From assembly GCA_016648135.1 (NCBI GenBank), contig JADDOH010023038.1, forward strand, positions 62,001 through 126,000: a stretch of DNA of 64,000 bases. Direction: 5' to 3'. The notes under the pieces are model-generated. The model saw nothing but the letters and a program-made list of their open reading frames with translations, was not told the DNA's origin and searched no databases. The stretch comes from Agrypnia vestita (Eukaryota > Arthropoda > Insecta > Trichoptera > Phryganeidae). Of the stretch, positions 10,701-22,799 are shown piece by piece. The stretch's first letter is position 1, and each line of letters opens with the position of its first letter. Made by a program: the position numbers and the translations under genes.

Positions 10701-12460
10701 ACCGCTAGAATTTTTTTGATAACACTGATTTAAAAGATACCAAGACAAATCCAAGAATTTTCGTAGCTTCGCAATTATGGACCATGTAATGTGAACTGAA
10801 ACGACGGTGACAGAAGTTTAAAAATATACAAAAAATATGATCGAGGCTGTCTATTTGAATACAGCTATGACTAAATAAATTAGTGAAACTATTAGAGACA
10901 AGAGATTAAAAAATCTGGATAGACTGATCTAACGCGATGGCGCTACGAATACGTTAAAAAGAATTGCGATCTCGCGCAATTTTCGAGCCATCTGAAATTG
11001 CAGTTTCTTGCCTTATCTTACGAAAGTCGGTCAAAAATGAAATAAAAAAACACGATTCTGCTGTTTAGCTTACAAGCCGAAACTGGCGACTTGGCAAAAT
11101 GCAATAAAAATGAACGTACGCATGAATAATCCACAAAAGTGACAAAATCATTTCGAGCGTATCAAAACCGTAATCCGTGGAAGAAGGCTAATAACGACAT
11201 GTGTAAAGACTGTTGTAGTTTTCTGATGAAAAGGATTAGTGTACCATTAACAATGGTAATACCAACACTCCTAAAATCATCAGCTAGATAATTCACCAGA
11301 AATACAGAGTTAGTCTCAGGTAAATCCTGCACTCACCGATAATGATGTCATTAGCAAGGACATTATGTTCTGGATGTTTCTTGGAACTTCAGGGATTCAG
11401 CCAATCTTCAGGAAGTAGATACAATTAAGTGTAAATTAAGCAGTACATAAATAATGAACGCATTGAAAACCAATTTAACGAATGAATGTATATTCCTGAA
11501 ATTTTATATATTCACAAAAGCCTATATTTGTCTTATTTAATATTATTTCAAATCCTATATATATATCTAGAAACATACGTTTGTATATACTCTAGACTAG
11601 CGATTATTTTATCTTTTCTTTTTATAAATCACATACCAAGAATTATGCACATGAAATGTAAATTAATCACCAGAACCGAATGCCGGACCTTTCTATTGCT
11701 TGTAGAGAGTTTTAACCGATTAACCGACGATGCTCGATATAAAATTCGCAAAATTTCATATGTTTGCTGTGAGACAATAAACAAAAGAAAATAGTATCGA
11801 ACTGTTTATTTAAACCGCTTATTTTAATAAATTGTAACCTCAAAGATGCAAAATGGAAACATTGAAAAAACACATTCATTTCTAAGTAATTATGCCGAGC
11901 CCATCTACCCTCCCGGCCGACGCTTCAACCCTGCGACGCGTCCTGCGACAAGTTTCGGAAAATCGGCCAAAGAGGCCACCCGATTTATCGGCAAACGTTA
12001 AAAATACACATTCAGATCCTAACCGAACCGGACACAAACATTCATAAACAAATAAATACATAAAATTGAAAAATATATAAATATATCTACCTTTAGCGAT
12101 TCTTGCGGGAGATTAAAACTCCCGAGGGAAGTGGTATCCAGATTACACGACCTACGTGAGACTCCAGGATTTTTTTTTATCACAAACTTTTCGATAACTC
12201 GATAATGTAAATTTTTTTTTAGCAAAAATAGTGTATTTTGGTAATATTATTACTAAATACTTTAAATAACTGAGATCCTTTGTTTTGTTTTTAATTAAAA
12301 TACTAGAAATTCCATCACACAAGTCAACCTCTATTCAATTAAACACCGCACTGTTTTTAATGTCGCACAAGTCTGGCAGGACATCTTCGAATGTCGCTAT
12401 ATCACTCTGGTGTTGTGTCGTTCAATCACTGTCCTTCGCAAATCAATCACTTTTCATTTT
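10701..12460. other. AT-rich stretch; GC patch at 11890-11990
   Basis: No repeat or gene recognised. A short CpG-rich patch near 11890-11990 is surrounded by AT-rich sequence. The open frame 11486-11794 (plus) is AT-driven and has no motif. Confidence 0.4.
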
Positions 12461-12469
12461 TTAAACTCG

Positions 12470-12790
12470 CTTCGAAAAACGCGACTCTCGCGCGACGACA
12501 GCGCCGATCGATGGTGGTCCGCTTGTGGAGCTCGCGTCACCCGTGTCCGCGCGAGACGACACCGCCTCTTGGAATGAGGTCTGCCCAAGATGAAATCAGT
12601 CGTGTCACCTAGCCACCCCGCCCCGCGCGGCGTCGTCAGCGGCGGCGCTCCGGGCGGGGGCGCGTTTGTAAAAAGGGTCGCGCGGTCCGCAGGGGTCGGT
12701 TCATCCCCCGGGGTGACGGTGCAAATATTTGCGAGACGCGCCCGCATTTTGACGGCCGACGCGTGATTTTCGCCGGTCCGAAAATGGAGA
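12470..12790. other. CpG-rich unique island
   Basis: Very GC-rich (many CG dinucleotides and G/C runs), in sharp contrast to both flanks. Open frames exist on both strands (12391-12612 plus, 12454-12747 minus), as expected from composition. No protein family recognised. Confidence 0.45.
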
Positions 12791-12971
12791 AGGGGAAATT
12801 TACCTGAAATTTTTGTACAACAGGTCGAAAGGTCAGCAATCAGTACTAGGATAATTTTTAAGCATATAATAAATTATGTAGATTTTTAAACCTTCCTATG
12901 AAAAATCATATTAAATTTTTCAATTATTGATGGGTATATTATTTTTGAGATTTACGATTTACCTACATAAT

Positions 12972-13213
12972 GTGTAGGGTATAAAAGCACAGGCAGCAAT
13001 ATCCAAAAATTTTAGAAAATGTTTTGAATGCAGTCACTGAGGATTATTAATTTAAAATATGTATCTATCCCTTCCAAAATCGTGTTTCCTATAAATTTAT
13101 AGGCCATGTTTCCTATAAAATTTCGAATTCAGTACACTATAAATTAGTAATCCTCGTTGACTGCATTAATTTTTTTTTGGACATTGCTGCCTTTGCTTTG
13201 TAATATGTGTAGG
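12972..13213. mobile_element. Palindromic MITE family C, full copy
   Basis: Left end GTATAAAAGCACAGGCAGCA and right end TTGCTGCCTTTGCTTTGTAA are imperfect inverted repeats. The interior is also palindromic (TGCAGTCACTGAGGATTA facing AATCCTCGTTGACTGCA). TGTGTAGG stands at 12971-12978 and again at 13206-13213, so an 8-bp target duplication is possible, but other copies share the GGG at the left end, which makes this boundary uncertain. Non-coding. Confidence 0.7.
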
Positions 13214-13600
13214 TACTTTATTTATATGCACAAAAACCAATACCTAAATAGATTTTAAATCTAAATAAGGTTGCGTACACACAATACGTACTATTTATAT
13301 TTTTCTAACTTAATGTATGCGATTCTAAGTTTAGATGAATGAATTCTCCAGATTCACTGTAAAATAAAAATTACACAATACCAACATCCCCCGCTTGATT
13401 ATGCCAGTCTGTGTTATCTGGATTTCAACACGCTGCAACGCCTTTAAAACGTGTGCATCCGTTTCATCTTCAACCTCAAAAAATTTCATCACGTCTCATC
13501 TTTCCGCAATCTTCTCCCTTCGCTTACAATCCAACTACGCCATAATATTCATGTTAATCTCTATGTTCTATTTTTTCATTTTCTATCCTCACTCACCCCG
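13214..13600. other. No clear feature before the LINE tail
   Basis: A 69-codon plus frame at 13395-13604 may be the start of the LINE 3' region that follows, since its right part resembles 27330-27420. No domain was recognised. Confidence 0.35.
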
Positions 13601-14400
13601 GTAGGTACCTGAAATCTAAATTCAACTTTCCATCTAATCATAAAGATCAACTCCGTTCAGCTGAGAGTTCTTCACTATCCATCCCCATTCATTTTTTATT
13701 TTTTTTATTTTTATTTATTTATTTTATGGTACAAATACAGTTCTTATATATAACATATCAGATTAAACATTTGTTTTAAATACTTGGTAGTCATGTAGAC
13801 CTCATCAGTGAAGAGAAGCTCTTGAGTCTGATGAGGGAGCCACAGTTCTTATTCCTTGTTATAATATATAGGTACATAATGTATACAAGTTATTTATTAA
13901 TACAGTAAAAAAGGTAAATTGATAATGAAAGTATAGGAGTTATTTTGAAAAAAGCTATAGGTTTAAATGATTTATGAATTTAAGTTTGATTTTAGGAAAA
14001 TTTTATTTTTTTTTGATTTGCTCTGAGAGGTTACTGATGCATCGTATTTCGATAGGTAAGTTATTATAGTAATTAATGGCTTTATAAATATAGTGATGCT
14101 GCATTTGGGTATTCATAATACTGTTGAATTCTAACTGCAGTCGGCTAGGCTATGGAATCAGCTATACATAGACCATATCTTGTATCCAGAAACAGCTATA
14201 CACAGACATCTTCAAAAGCAGACTAAAGCAATTTTATCTTTTCTAGTTTAACACTTCCTTGTCCGCATCCATCTCCTACTCGTCTTGTAATCACTGAGCT
14301 GGTTTTGTCATTGTAACATTATATACCGAAAATCTATTTCAATTGTTGTGCTAAATTGTATGGTTGCCTGGAAGAAAGTGCCAGCTGCAATAATTTGTAT
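13600..14400 (+). mobile_element. LINE 3' region, split by a second LINE
   Basis: The outer parts (13600-13690 and about 14200-14360) align with 27380-27480 and 27530-27800. Shared words are CACTATCCATCCCCAT, CATCCATCTCCTAC and TATTTCAATTG. In the intact copy these follow FRSRLRDLSTC-like coding sequence, so this is the 3' end of a non-LTR element. About 470 bp of foreign sequence on the opposite strand interrupts it. Confidence 0.6.
13692..14160 (-). mobile_element. 5'-truncated LINE nested in another LINE tail
   Basis: On the minus strand the sequence encodes HHYIYKAINYYNNLPIEIR, the conserved W/Y-N-x-LP-x-x-I signature near the C-terminus of many non-LTR polyproteins, followed by IKLKFINHL-like residues. 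It ends in an A-rich (AAATA)n tail at 13692-13727. No clear target duplication was found. Confidence 0.65.
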
Positions 14401-14889
14401 ACTTATATATATACAAAAAGTGAATAGATAAATATGCAAGTTTGTGATGTGAACGACAGATGTCTCGATGGTCTTCGAGTCCTCGATTGCTACGTTAATA
14501 TTATTTCTCACTGGATATCATTTGAATCGAATGTCTCCGTGTGGTTCGAAATGTAGAAGTGAGGAAAATGGACTATTCGTAATATTTGATAAGATCTAAC
14601 GTCACGCCTCGAACAACTACTATCTGTGACTAATTTCATTCTTTTAAGGAACAACATAGTAAAATACGCACGTAGACATACATATGTACATGCATAACGG
14701 ATATTTGTACTGTCAATGAGATCATAAAACGGAAACACAAACTCTTTGTTGATAAGATTTGACTTTACAGGAAAAATTTAAAGATTTACGATTAAGCTCA
14801 CATTTTCTGAGAAAATTTCATCACTTCCATGGTCGTTGAATTATATTTTTTTAAACACATACAAGGAACCGCTTCGCCTTCGTCATAAA
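14401..14889. other. Nothing recognised
   Basis: AT-rich; the minus-strand frames of 67-76 codons have no motif. Confidence 0.35.
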
Positions 14890-15175
14890 CAGGGTGTGTC
14901 GTAGCTAGTAACAAAAACTTCGGGGAGCCTTCTTCATTCACTTTTAGATCGAAAACATTCCTTGCACATTGGATGAAATGTAGACGGTTACGGAGATAAG
15001 CGACATCATAGTTTGCATTTTTATTCAATATTTCTGACTTATTTTCTGTATATACGTTTAACTGTCATTACAATAGTTTTTATTGGAATATTGAAGTATA
15101 ATTCTTTTTAATACAAGTCTAATAAAATGAAAAAACCTTAAAAATATATTTTTAAAATTTTTGCAATATTTTACC
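14890..15175 (+). mobile_element. Mariner-type MITE, left half
   Basis: Begins CAGGGTGTGTCGTAGCTAGT, a TIR of the mariner type seen in this family. It then shows GTTACGGAGATAAGCGACAT and TTCAATATTTCTGACTTAT, as at 21377 and 46061. The palindrome centre (CAAGTCTAATAAAATGAAAA) is present but the right TIR is lost. Confidence 0.75.
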
Positions 15176-15939
15176 TTGAGGTTAAACCAAAACTAGAAAA
15201 AAAAGTTACATTTATAACTGCGTGGTCGCACACGTGCTGAGGTTAACTACAAGTAGTACTGTAGGTAGAGTAATAATCTTTATTTAATTCTCGATATATA
15301 TGTACAACCATGGTCTACTCCATATGATATAAATAAAAGTTGAATGAGAACCTAGAGATACAATTGGTTCATTTTTAAAATGCGATAACGTGAGATTTAT
15401 CAGGTGATAAATACAAGAAACTCGATACAAAGTTCGCGCAAATATGCTCACCGTTATTCTCAATGGTAAAAAGTCATAAATATATTTTTATTAAAGAAAA
15501 CACATTATTACTGTGAAGTTGCGATTTCAGAACGAAGTTCTGTGAATTATTAAACAAATTTTTATTAATCAATTAGAAAAGGCATACACAAAAATCAAAT
15601 TAAAAAAAAAAAATTTTTAACTGCTACCGGGATACGAACCAACGGACCTCTTTATTTTAATTTAGAAGCTTTTTAAATACGAACAAGAAAAATATACTAT
15701 TTTTTCGTAAGACATTCAAGAAAAGAGTCAAAAGACGAATTTTTTTGGTTAAAATTTTTTAGATTGATTTTATTGAATAAATGTTTTTTTCCAATAGGAT
15801 CTCCAACTCAGTGGACGATATCCTTTTTCATAACCATTCTTAGGGTACCGAGAATTATTAGGGAATGTAAAATTTGATTTGTCCTTGTTTTGGAACATTT
15901 TAATTGTATTGGAAACCATATTGGCAACATGAAGAACGT
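15176..15939. other. AT-rich stretch; tRNA-like scrap at 15617-15652
   Basis: On the minus strand GGTTCGTATCCCGGTAGCAG (15622-15652) resembles a tRNA T-arm/B box and may be a SINE remnant. It is too short to call. The rest shows nothing. Confidence 0.35.
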
Positions 15940-16265
15940 ATATTTAGGCCGGCGTCGCGGAACGCCGCTACATTTCTTTCCACGCAATGTGCGCTTATCG
16001 AACACACTACGCGGACCATCGGTCGTTCCGCTGGCGGAACGCTCCTTCGGCGTCTGTTCGGTTCTCCGCCCGCGGAACTTACGTCAAAGTAAAATCGGTG
16101 ACGTCTCGTCTCACGTTTTAAAATGGAGCGCGCCACATTCGACGGACTGTCCTCACGTGTGTTAGCTCTCCGCGCGGTCCGCCGCGGAATATAGTACGTG
16201 ACTGCTAAATTCGGTTTCACGACCGTTCAGAATCTTCTGGTTAGAGGTTATATTCTGCTGTGAGT
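15940..16265 (+). promoter_or_regulatory. CpG-rich block, possible promoter with first exon
   Basis: A CpG-rich, repeat-free block that ends with a moderate splice-donor-like GTGAGTA at 16260-16266 on the plus strand. Upstream, TTCAGAATC near 16226 could act as an initiator. Open frames in the block lie on both strands and have no domain. The donor context (CT before GT) is not ideal. I infer a possible non-coding first exon only from composition and the donor. Confidence 0.3.
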
Positions 16266-16660
16266 ATACTACCTTTCTTTAACACGTCAGCTCTGATGAA
16301 GAACCTTGCAATGAGATACGAATAAAACATAATTCTTAGTAATTTTAACGCAATCGCCATACAGGTCTTATTATCTTTCATTCTTCAGAACCTAATAAAT
16401 GCGAACATACATGAATTATTGTCATGAACTTCCGACCAAAACACAATTGAATATACTATTCGTCGGATAGGACATACATATATTTTTTATTCCAATAGCT
16501 ACTGCAAAACGAACGCTTCTAAAAACGCACATAATTATAGGATAATAACTTATTTGAATTATTGTGATTAAATTATAGAAATGTACATTTTTTTTGAATC
16601 ACGGTTTAAGTGAGAACAAAACGTGTGCATTTTCGCACATCTCTATTTTTACATCCTATT

Positions 16661-16830
16661 ATTTAACTCTCTTTTTCTTTCGTTGTGGTGGAATCTTGTA
16701 ATTGATTTTTCACCAACTTCCCGACTAGCTCGAGCTCTGAAACTTTCAAAATTTGCTTAAAGTGGATGATTATACATTATTAAATCATATTCGACACGAT
16801 TTTCTCATTATTTCGATAAAAATTAATAAT
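16661..16830 (+). repeat. Interspersed repeat D, copy 1
   Basis: Shared word order with 31025 and 39940-40110 (minus): TTTAACTCTC, GTGGTGGAATCTTGTAATTG, CCCGACTAGCTCGAGCTCTG, AAACTTT, ATTATTAAATCAT. Its left flank (GCACATCTCTATTTTTA) resembles the tail of the SINE family described below, so D may be an extended SINE or LINE tail. No coding content. Confidence 0.65.
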
Positions 16831-16989
16831 TTTAAATTATTATCCAAATATTAAAAAAAAGGTAAACAACGTGTAAAAGCACGTTATTTTTTTTTTTTTG
16901 ATTCACTTGTTTTTATATGTTCTTTTCTATTATTGAATCTGTCAATATAAATCACAATCACAAACACAAATATCATATTTTTTTATTTT

Positions 16990-17137
16990 CTTTTTTAATA
17001 AAATCGAGATGCGAATACGGAATATAAAGCCTGTTCTATGAAAAAAGGACTAACTTGCTGGTGTCCTGGAATGGGGCTCGAACCGCCAACCACCAGATCA
17101 TTAGGCGAGCGTCATGACCACTACACCAACAAGCTAC
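16990..17137 (-). mobile_element. tRNA-derived SINE, copy 1
   Basis: On the minus strand: GCTTGTTGGTGTAGTGGTCA (A-box-like) and GGCGGTTCGAGCCCC (B box), then AGCAAGTTAGTCCTTTTTTC and ATTCCGTATTCGCATCTC, ending A-rich. Head and body match 21871 and 44271. It lacks a proper tRNA acceptor stem, so it is a SINE and not a functional tRNA gene. Confidence 0.8.
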
Positions 17138-18786
17138 TGATACACACTTACTTTCAGATAATATCTGTAGGCATGGACTGTGTGCCGTCCTTTTTATAAA
17201 TAAATAATTCAATCAAATCTCGCGCGTCTCAAATCTTTATCACGTGACACAAAACAATGAGCAAATATCTCATTTAAAACTGGCGCGGTTAGTGGTAAAA
17301 ATATTTAAAAAAATATCGAGCTCTCAAGACCTTGCGGCAAATACTACTGGACCCATAACCAAATGCAGCATGTTTCAAAATATGTCGAAAGACGAACATA
17401 TTGGAACATTTTAATTCGTCGCAGAGATCAAATCACTAGTTCGTCACAAAACACAAGAATTCACAATATAAAAATCGATAAAATATGTATTCATCCATTG
17501 ATCCAAAGTTCAGGATTTACGCTCTCTCCATTTGCAAAAACAAACACATTGTTTAGACAAGTATTGTTTCACCTTTGGTTGATAAGAACATTAATCCTGA
17601 ATGGGAAGATAATCGTCCATCTATTTGGGAATAACCAGCCACTTTAGTCTTAATGATAAGTTTAATGGTCGCATTTAAGTGATGGTAAACAAAATCTGAG
17701 AATTCTGCACAACTAGACCCTGGAGTGATGTTGAAAATTCCCGGAACACGAACTTTTGAGAATTGTCTAATTATCAATCTGGATATTCTGAAAAGGGCAA
17801 CGACATAAAATGTACCAAAGAAGATCAACATTAGATCAAAAACGTAACAACGCTAAATCTTCAAACGAAATAGCGACAGTGTTCGTAAATAATGAAGGTG
17901 AGCCGTAACTTGTTACGCGCGTTTGTCTTAAAAACCCTAAAAACTAGAATCAGAAATTTTTAACCATCAATTTTCTGATATATTCAGTTCGTTATCCTTA
18001 TGGGGTTGTCGAACGGAATATATAATAATGATACAACATATTTTTTATCATTTAAATAATACAAAACACCATGTATTTACTTTTTGGAGCTCGATAATTT
18101 AAGCTCGAGCTCAAATTAGTGATTATTGTGGTTTAACATTTAATCATTATCTTCTACCAAAATCAAAAATCTTTAACCATAAATATCACTCTTCGAGTGA
18201 CAGAGATTATTTTTGGTTTCCTCAAATGTTTAAATATGTATGAACTTCATTTTAGAATGGTGAATGACTTAGATGTTTGCTAAATCTGCCCCGATCTCAA
18301 AATTTTCATTGAGAGGTACGAAAAGGCATAATTATATTAAGATAACTAAAACCAGCCATCAAAAGAGGGAAAGCTCCATAAATTGGATGTATTTTCATTG
18401 TGGTATACTCAAGTAGGCCATCTCTAACTAGTCAGACCTCTCTCTGTATCGGTATAATATATATGTGATCAGTGTATCACCTGACTATCGATTATATTCC
18501 GTTATATGGTCCCCTACATATCCCTAGACAGGATATTATTCTACGCTCCTCAACAGGACATATGATCTCCTTCAATTCATTATGAAGGGAATGAATTGAT
18601 AGAAAAATGTTATCTTGGCTGCGAATGAATGGCAGAGAAAGAAAGAAGAATGCCTGTAGGATGTCTCGGGAAGAAGGCAAGTGGAGAGACTCCGAGAAGA
18701 AATATTAAACAACCATTTTCCCCATGTGATACAGAGAGCGATGGAAGAATGCTGTCCAAGCAATAGGTCTCCAATCCTATTAGGTT
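17138..18786. other. Long stretch without recognisable gene
   Basis: Several AT-driven frames occur (17363-17647 plus, 17553-17831 minus at 92 codons, 18492-18763 minus), but none has a motif I recognise. No partner elsewhere in the window. Confidence 0.4.
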
Positions 18787-19092
18787 TAACTAATCCATAA
18801 AAACTAAGTTTTTATTATACTCCCTTTCTAATTTACTAATTGAAACAGGTTTGACACTTACCCCACGCGTTGGGCTCGAGTCGGCGACGCTACGAAAGGG
18901 AGTAATATTTTTTTTTACTATAATTATTGATTTTTTTAAACGAAAATTAGTTAGTCATTTTTATCGTCGCCACGAGTCTGCCTGCAAAGTTTCAGTTCGA
19001 TTGGATCACGGAAAAGGGGTTAAAAATCGACCCAAAGTTTTTTCGTCAAGCAAGCAAGCAGACGCCACGAGTTAAAAGAAAGGAAGTAAAAA
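18787..19092 (-). repeat. Interspersed repeat family A, copy 2
   Basis: Minus orientation relative to copy 1. Starts CTAATCCATAAAAACTAAGT and ends GTTAAAAGAAAGGAAGTAAA. It includes the extra segment with CCACGCGTTGGGCTCGAGTC and GCTACGAAAGGGAGTAAT that is also seen at 39170-39240. So each full copy holds three ACTCCCTTTC-type motifs. Confidence 0.8.
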
Positions 19093-19560
19093 GAAGACGC
19101 CACGTTCGCCAACCTTCGACAGAAGACGTCGGAAGAAGAATAAAAATATTTCAGGCACAAGACGCGAAACGGCGTCACAAGAAACGCAGAACGGCAAATT
19201 TTACACGCAGTGACAGAATTCAAATAATTACGCAACGTTTTAAAAAAATACAGATATTCTCCTTGAGTCGGTCGGCTGAGGCTGCGGCGCGATAGAAAAA
19301 TACGGGCGCGGCACAATAAGGCGCACTGCTGTTCAAACAGCGCGGAGATGGTATCATTCGCAGATGTGCCGATACGGTCCCGAGAGGTGTTTAAGGTTTC
19401 ATCTCGGCCCGGTTTACACAAGTGCGCGTGTCGCGTTATTCCGAGAAAGAATCATTCCCGAGGAGGCGCGCGCGTTTATAGTGGGTATACAACTTTTCCC
19501 AAGGTTCAAAGAGATGCACCGTCTCGGAGTTATGCGCTCCTGTTACGGGCAAACGGATGA
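19093..19560. other. GC-richer unique island
   Basis: Follows the A repeat directly. CpG-rich from about 19260. Open frames on both strands (133 codons minus, 70 codons plus) with no domain. Possible regulatory block. Confidence 0.35.
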
Positions 19561-19649
19561 TTAGGAATTTAATAAAGGCGAGCGACATTGATTCACATTT
19601 TTTGAAGATTAGGTTTTTTACAGTAATCCTTGGGCAAAAACTAAAATCA

Positions 19650-20140
19650 ATTTCAATTTCAATTCAATTCAATTTATTTGATAATATGTACATTACAAAC
19701 AAAATGTTTAAGGCATACATATTAGGATGTATATATCAAAATAAAAATATTTAATAAATTAAAAAAACAAAATCTGGTCAAAGGTGAAGGAGAATCCCGC
19801 TTCGGAAAACCCCCTCAGACACATGGAATATATCAATACCCAAAGCGATTTTGTTCAGCATAGCTGTGGCTCTTCCAACAGGCATAACCATCGGCAGGTT
19901 GGTCCTGTATATTGGAATGTGAAACAATCTATGCTGACGATGTCTAATGTAATTATCAGGAACATACAAACCAATGCTCCACATAATTTCAGGATTATCG
20001 ATCGTACCGTGCAACAATCGATAAAAATGTGTAATCAAATACACATTCCTTCTAGTCTCTAGACTACTGTAGCCAAGCATACCCTGGAGAAACTCGGTTG
20101 GGTAAAGCCAAGGATAATGACCGTACTCTCTCATGTAGAG
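19650..20140 (-). mobile_element. Jockey-like LINE C-terminus and 3' tail
   Basis: A 118-codon minus-strand frame (20134-19778) contains LETRRNVYLITHFYRLLHG, LFHIPIYRTN and GRATAMLNK. This is the R-R-x-x-x-x-x-x-x-FLYK-x-x-x-G type tail found after the reverse transcriptase domain in Jockey-like elements. The frame is intact to its stop, and the 3' UTR ends in an AATTG-rich tail near 19655-19680. The second copy is at 1794-2000. Confidence 0.75.
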
Positions 20141-20740
20141 AGTAAATTATTTCTCATGTAAATTATTTATGTGATGCCCCATTGAGATATTCTATTAAAT
20201 GAGCAAAAATTGAAAGTTTGATACCAAAAGAGGCAGAAAGGGGGTCATCACCTAGGTTTTAGCCATAGTTATAACGCAAAATTTCCATATTGTTGATCCA
20301 ACCCCTAGTCAACTTAAAAGATCATGAAAATCGATGATTGTGTTTCCGAATTGGCACATTTCAAGGTCGTGCAAGTAAATGGTAAAAAATGAAAAATATC
20401 TGAAATGGTCAAGCAACCACACCCAGGTGATGTCACCCTTCACAATCCTCTACTACCCGGGGAATTTGTATTTTATCTTCATATAATTTTTCTTTTTCTA
20501 TATGTCGTCCCTGCTAATTTTATCGTTCCTCTAACAACCATTGAATCTTGGTAATTATGGTGGAGGCGTTTGTTGGCATCATTGACAAGTGCGTCTAAAT
20601 CAAAATTGTATTATTTTATGACCAGGTCCACTTCATTTCTGGGCGAAAAATGCCGTCAAATTTTTACAACATAATTTTGTGGGCCTTGACATTTAGGTCG
20701 AATTGTTTGCGCATAATTTTGAGAGTGAGAATGAACCTTT
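20141..20740. other. Nothing recognised
   Basis: No repeat partner and no domain noticed. Confidence 0.35.
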
Positions 20741-20955
20741 AAAACGCTCTTTGCGAGTCTCACACGCTTCCTCTTCCACCGGCCCTCCGGACAACCCTGA
20801 TAGTAATAAACCACGAATCGTGATCAGCCAATGTGTAGTTTTCCGGGATATTCTGCCGTGTACATCTGACCTCTCTGGCCGACTTTTCGAACCCTGCAAC
20901 GGGATCCGACACGTCAGGTCTACACGGCAAAATATCCCACAGCTACATACAAGAT
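20741..20955 (-). mobile_element. PLE-like terminal repeat, palindromic
   Basis: GGGATATTCTGCCGTGTA (near 20849) faces TACACGGCAAAATATCCCA (near 20935). Between them are GACCTCTCTGGCCGAC and GGGATCCGACACGTCAGG. The same words form the arms of 27905-28100. The minus strand shows CTGACGT, a GGATCCC hairpin and GAAAAG, a degenerate hammerhead-like layout. I assign it to a PLE pseudo-LTR by that resemblance. Confidence 0.5.
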
Positions 20956-21376
20956 GAACGGCAGTGAAAACCTTTTTGCCAATATTATTCCTGCCTTTTC
21001 ATGACTATGCATCTCCCTTCGGATCAGCGCCAAATTTTGCTATATCATTTAGTAACAGATAAAAATATGTAATTTATCTATCTAGATGGACCGATTCTGT
21101 GAAATGAGTCTCTTTGGATGGGATAACCATCCGAAAAATTCCACGAATATTCTGATATTGCTGATAATACTAATAGTATTTATGTTCACCTACGAGAATA
21201 CACATCACAAGTATCTACATATTTCTTGCTCGAAACATATTTCCATCTTCACATACTTGTTGCGTCTTCTGTCTATTCAGCTGGTTCAAACATTCTATTA
21301 AGACATTCCTCACATCTTACACGTCCACATGTCCTTTGATCTAACACTGATATATAAATAAATATTTTTAACTATA
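20956..21376. other. Nothing recognised
   Basis: AT-rich flank. The frame 21086-21301 (plus) has no motif. Confidence 0.35.
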
Positions 21377-21535
21377 CAGGGTGTCTCGTAACTAGTAGCA
21401 AAAACTGCATTCAATTTTGAATAGAAAATATTCTTTACACTTTACTCAATGCCGACAGTTACGGAGATAAGCAACATCAAACATTGCTTTTTTAAAAATA
21501 TGTTACTTATTTTTTACAAGACGTTAGATGCTTTA
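21377..21535 (+). mobile_element. Mariner-type MITE, left half
   Basis: CAGGGTGTCTCGTAACTAGT begins at 21377, directly after a TA target dinucleotide (21375-21376). Internal GTTACGGAGATAAGCAACAT and the ATATGTTACTTATTTTTTAC segment match the family. The right half is missing. Confidence 0.8.
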
Positions 21536-21870
21536 TGCACTTTAATGCGTGTCAAATAAAATTATTAAGATCTTACAATTTTTTTTTGTATTGCTCAACT
21601 TCTTGGACTTATGGCTGTATGGACTTGCGACATGTCTTTTTTTCGATAACATTACAAAGTACACGACTAACCTTAATTATTAAAATTATTTTCAAATCGT
21701 TCAATAGATTTCCTTACAATTTATGTTTCAAAAGAGACGGGTTAAAAAAAAATTCATCATGTTTTTTTTAACCCTTTTTACGTAGTTGACAAAGCTAAAA
21801 AAATCAAAATCTTAATATTTATTCAAGTTACAATATGTGTAATTAAAATAAATGTAAACATTAATATGAG
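21536..21870. other. Nothing recognised
   Basis: AT-rich. A 78-codon plus frame has no motif. Confidence 0.35.
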
Positions 21871-22020
21871 AGTAGCTTGTTGGTCTTGTGGTTAGGTTAG
21901 GTTAGTTCGAATCTCACTCCAGAACAGCAAGTTAGTCCTATTTTCATAGCACAAGGGTTTAGCTTAGTTTGAAAATTAGACACGTATTCCGTGTTCGCAT
22001 CTCTATTTAAAAATAAATAA
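21871..22020 (+). mobile_element. tRNA-derived SINE, copy 2
   Basis: AGCTTGTTGGTCTTGTGGTT, a degraded B box (GTTCGAATCTC), then AGCAAGTTAGTCCTATTTTC, TTTAGCTTAGTTTGAAAATT and ACACGTATTCCGTGTTCGCA, with a (AAATA)n end. GGTTAGGTTAG at 21890 suggests a small duplication or deletion in the head. Confidence 0.8.
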
Positions 22021-22540
22021 ATAATAATATCGATCCGAATTAGCTTATTCGTTTTCACGATTCAATTATCGTAGATATTTCTTGGCAGGCTTGCATCATA
22101 ATATATGTATCATTGAAAACATTTCCTCATTTGAGAGTCGCGCGATAAGATTACGAGGAGCCATATTTAGTAAGATTTATTTTAGTAATACCTCACATTT
22201 AAAAATAGTCTTATCCTGACGATATTATCTTGAATTGAACCAATAACAAATACGACGGCCACCAATACATAGAAAGATGGTCCACACTGAGAGCCTTGTC
22301 GATAACTTGTCACGCAATCGGAAAAATCCTCAAGATATCTCGGTTAGCTTCGGCGCGTAGATCATTTTCATGTACGATATGTAAGAACAAATTACCATAA
22401 TCGCTCACCACCGCCCAGGCCACATAACCTTGGCAATGATTAGTGAAATTATAGAGACGAAACTTAGACGAAGGTAGTTGATATAATCGAGTACGTCAAG
22501 AAAATTAAATGACAATGGTTACATCGCGTCAGACGTAAGG
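22021..22540. other. Nothing recognised
   Basis: No feature other than scattered short frames. Confidence 0.35.
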
Positions 22541-22706
22541 ACAATCGTAAGGAGAATGCAGTTATCCCGTGGCATCCGAGTCAAATCGAGAGGCCGCCCC
22601 AAAACCCGCCGAATCGACGAAATCTTCGTGGTAGCGAATAACACTGGGCTTGGGGAGGCCGTCATCCAGCATTCTACAGAAAACGGCTGATGATGATTAA
22701 ACATTT
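22541..22706 (+). mobile_element. RTE-type LINE 3' end, copy 1 of 3
   Basis: The plus strand encodes a basic GRPKTRRIDEI-type segment and ends GGGGAGGCCGTCATCCAGCA, ACAGAAAACGGCTGATGATG. The phrase (EAF/VI-Q-x-WTENG-stop followed by TGATGA repeats) is the common 3' end of RTE-type elements in insects. Confidence 0.75.
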
Positions 22707-22799
22707 CAAAGAAGTTCGAAACAAAACCTTTTCCTATGTTTAAAAGTCAATTTACCAAAAAAATAATATTTAACATATAAAATATCAAATTTTACGAAA

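Noticed and set aside
12979..13205. Firm assignment of MITE family C to hAT from the TGTGTAGG flanks
   Set aside because: The GGG in the proposed duplication is also present in other copies, so the 8-bp match may be partly element sequence. More copies are required to fix the ends.
17063..17137. Possible functional tRNA gene on the minus strand
   Set aside because: A and B boxes are present but acceptor and anticodon stems do not pair, and the same head recurs with a shared body elsewhere. It is a SINE.
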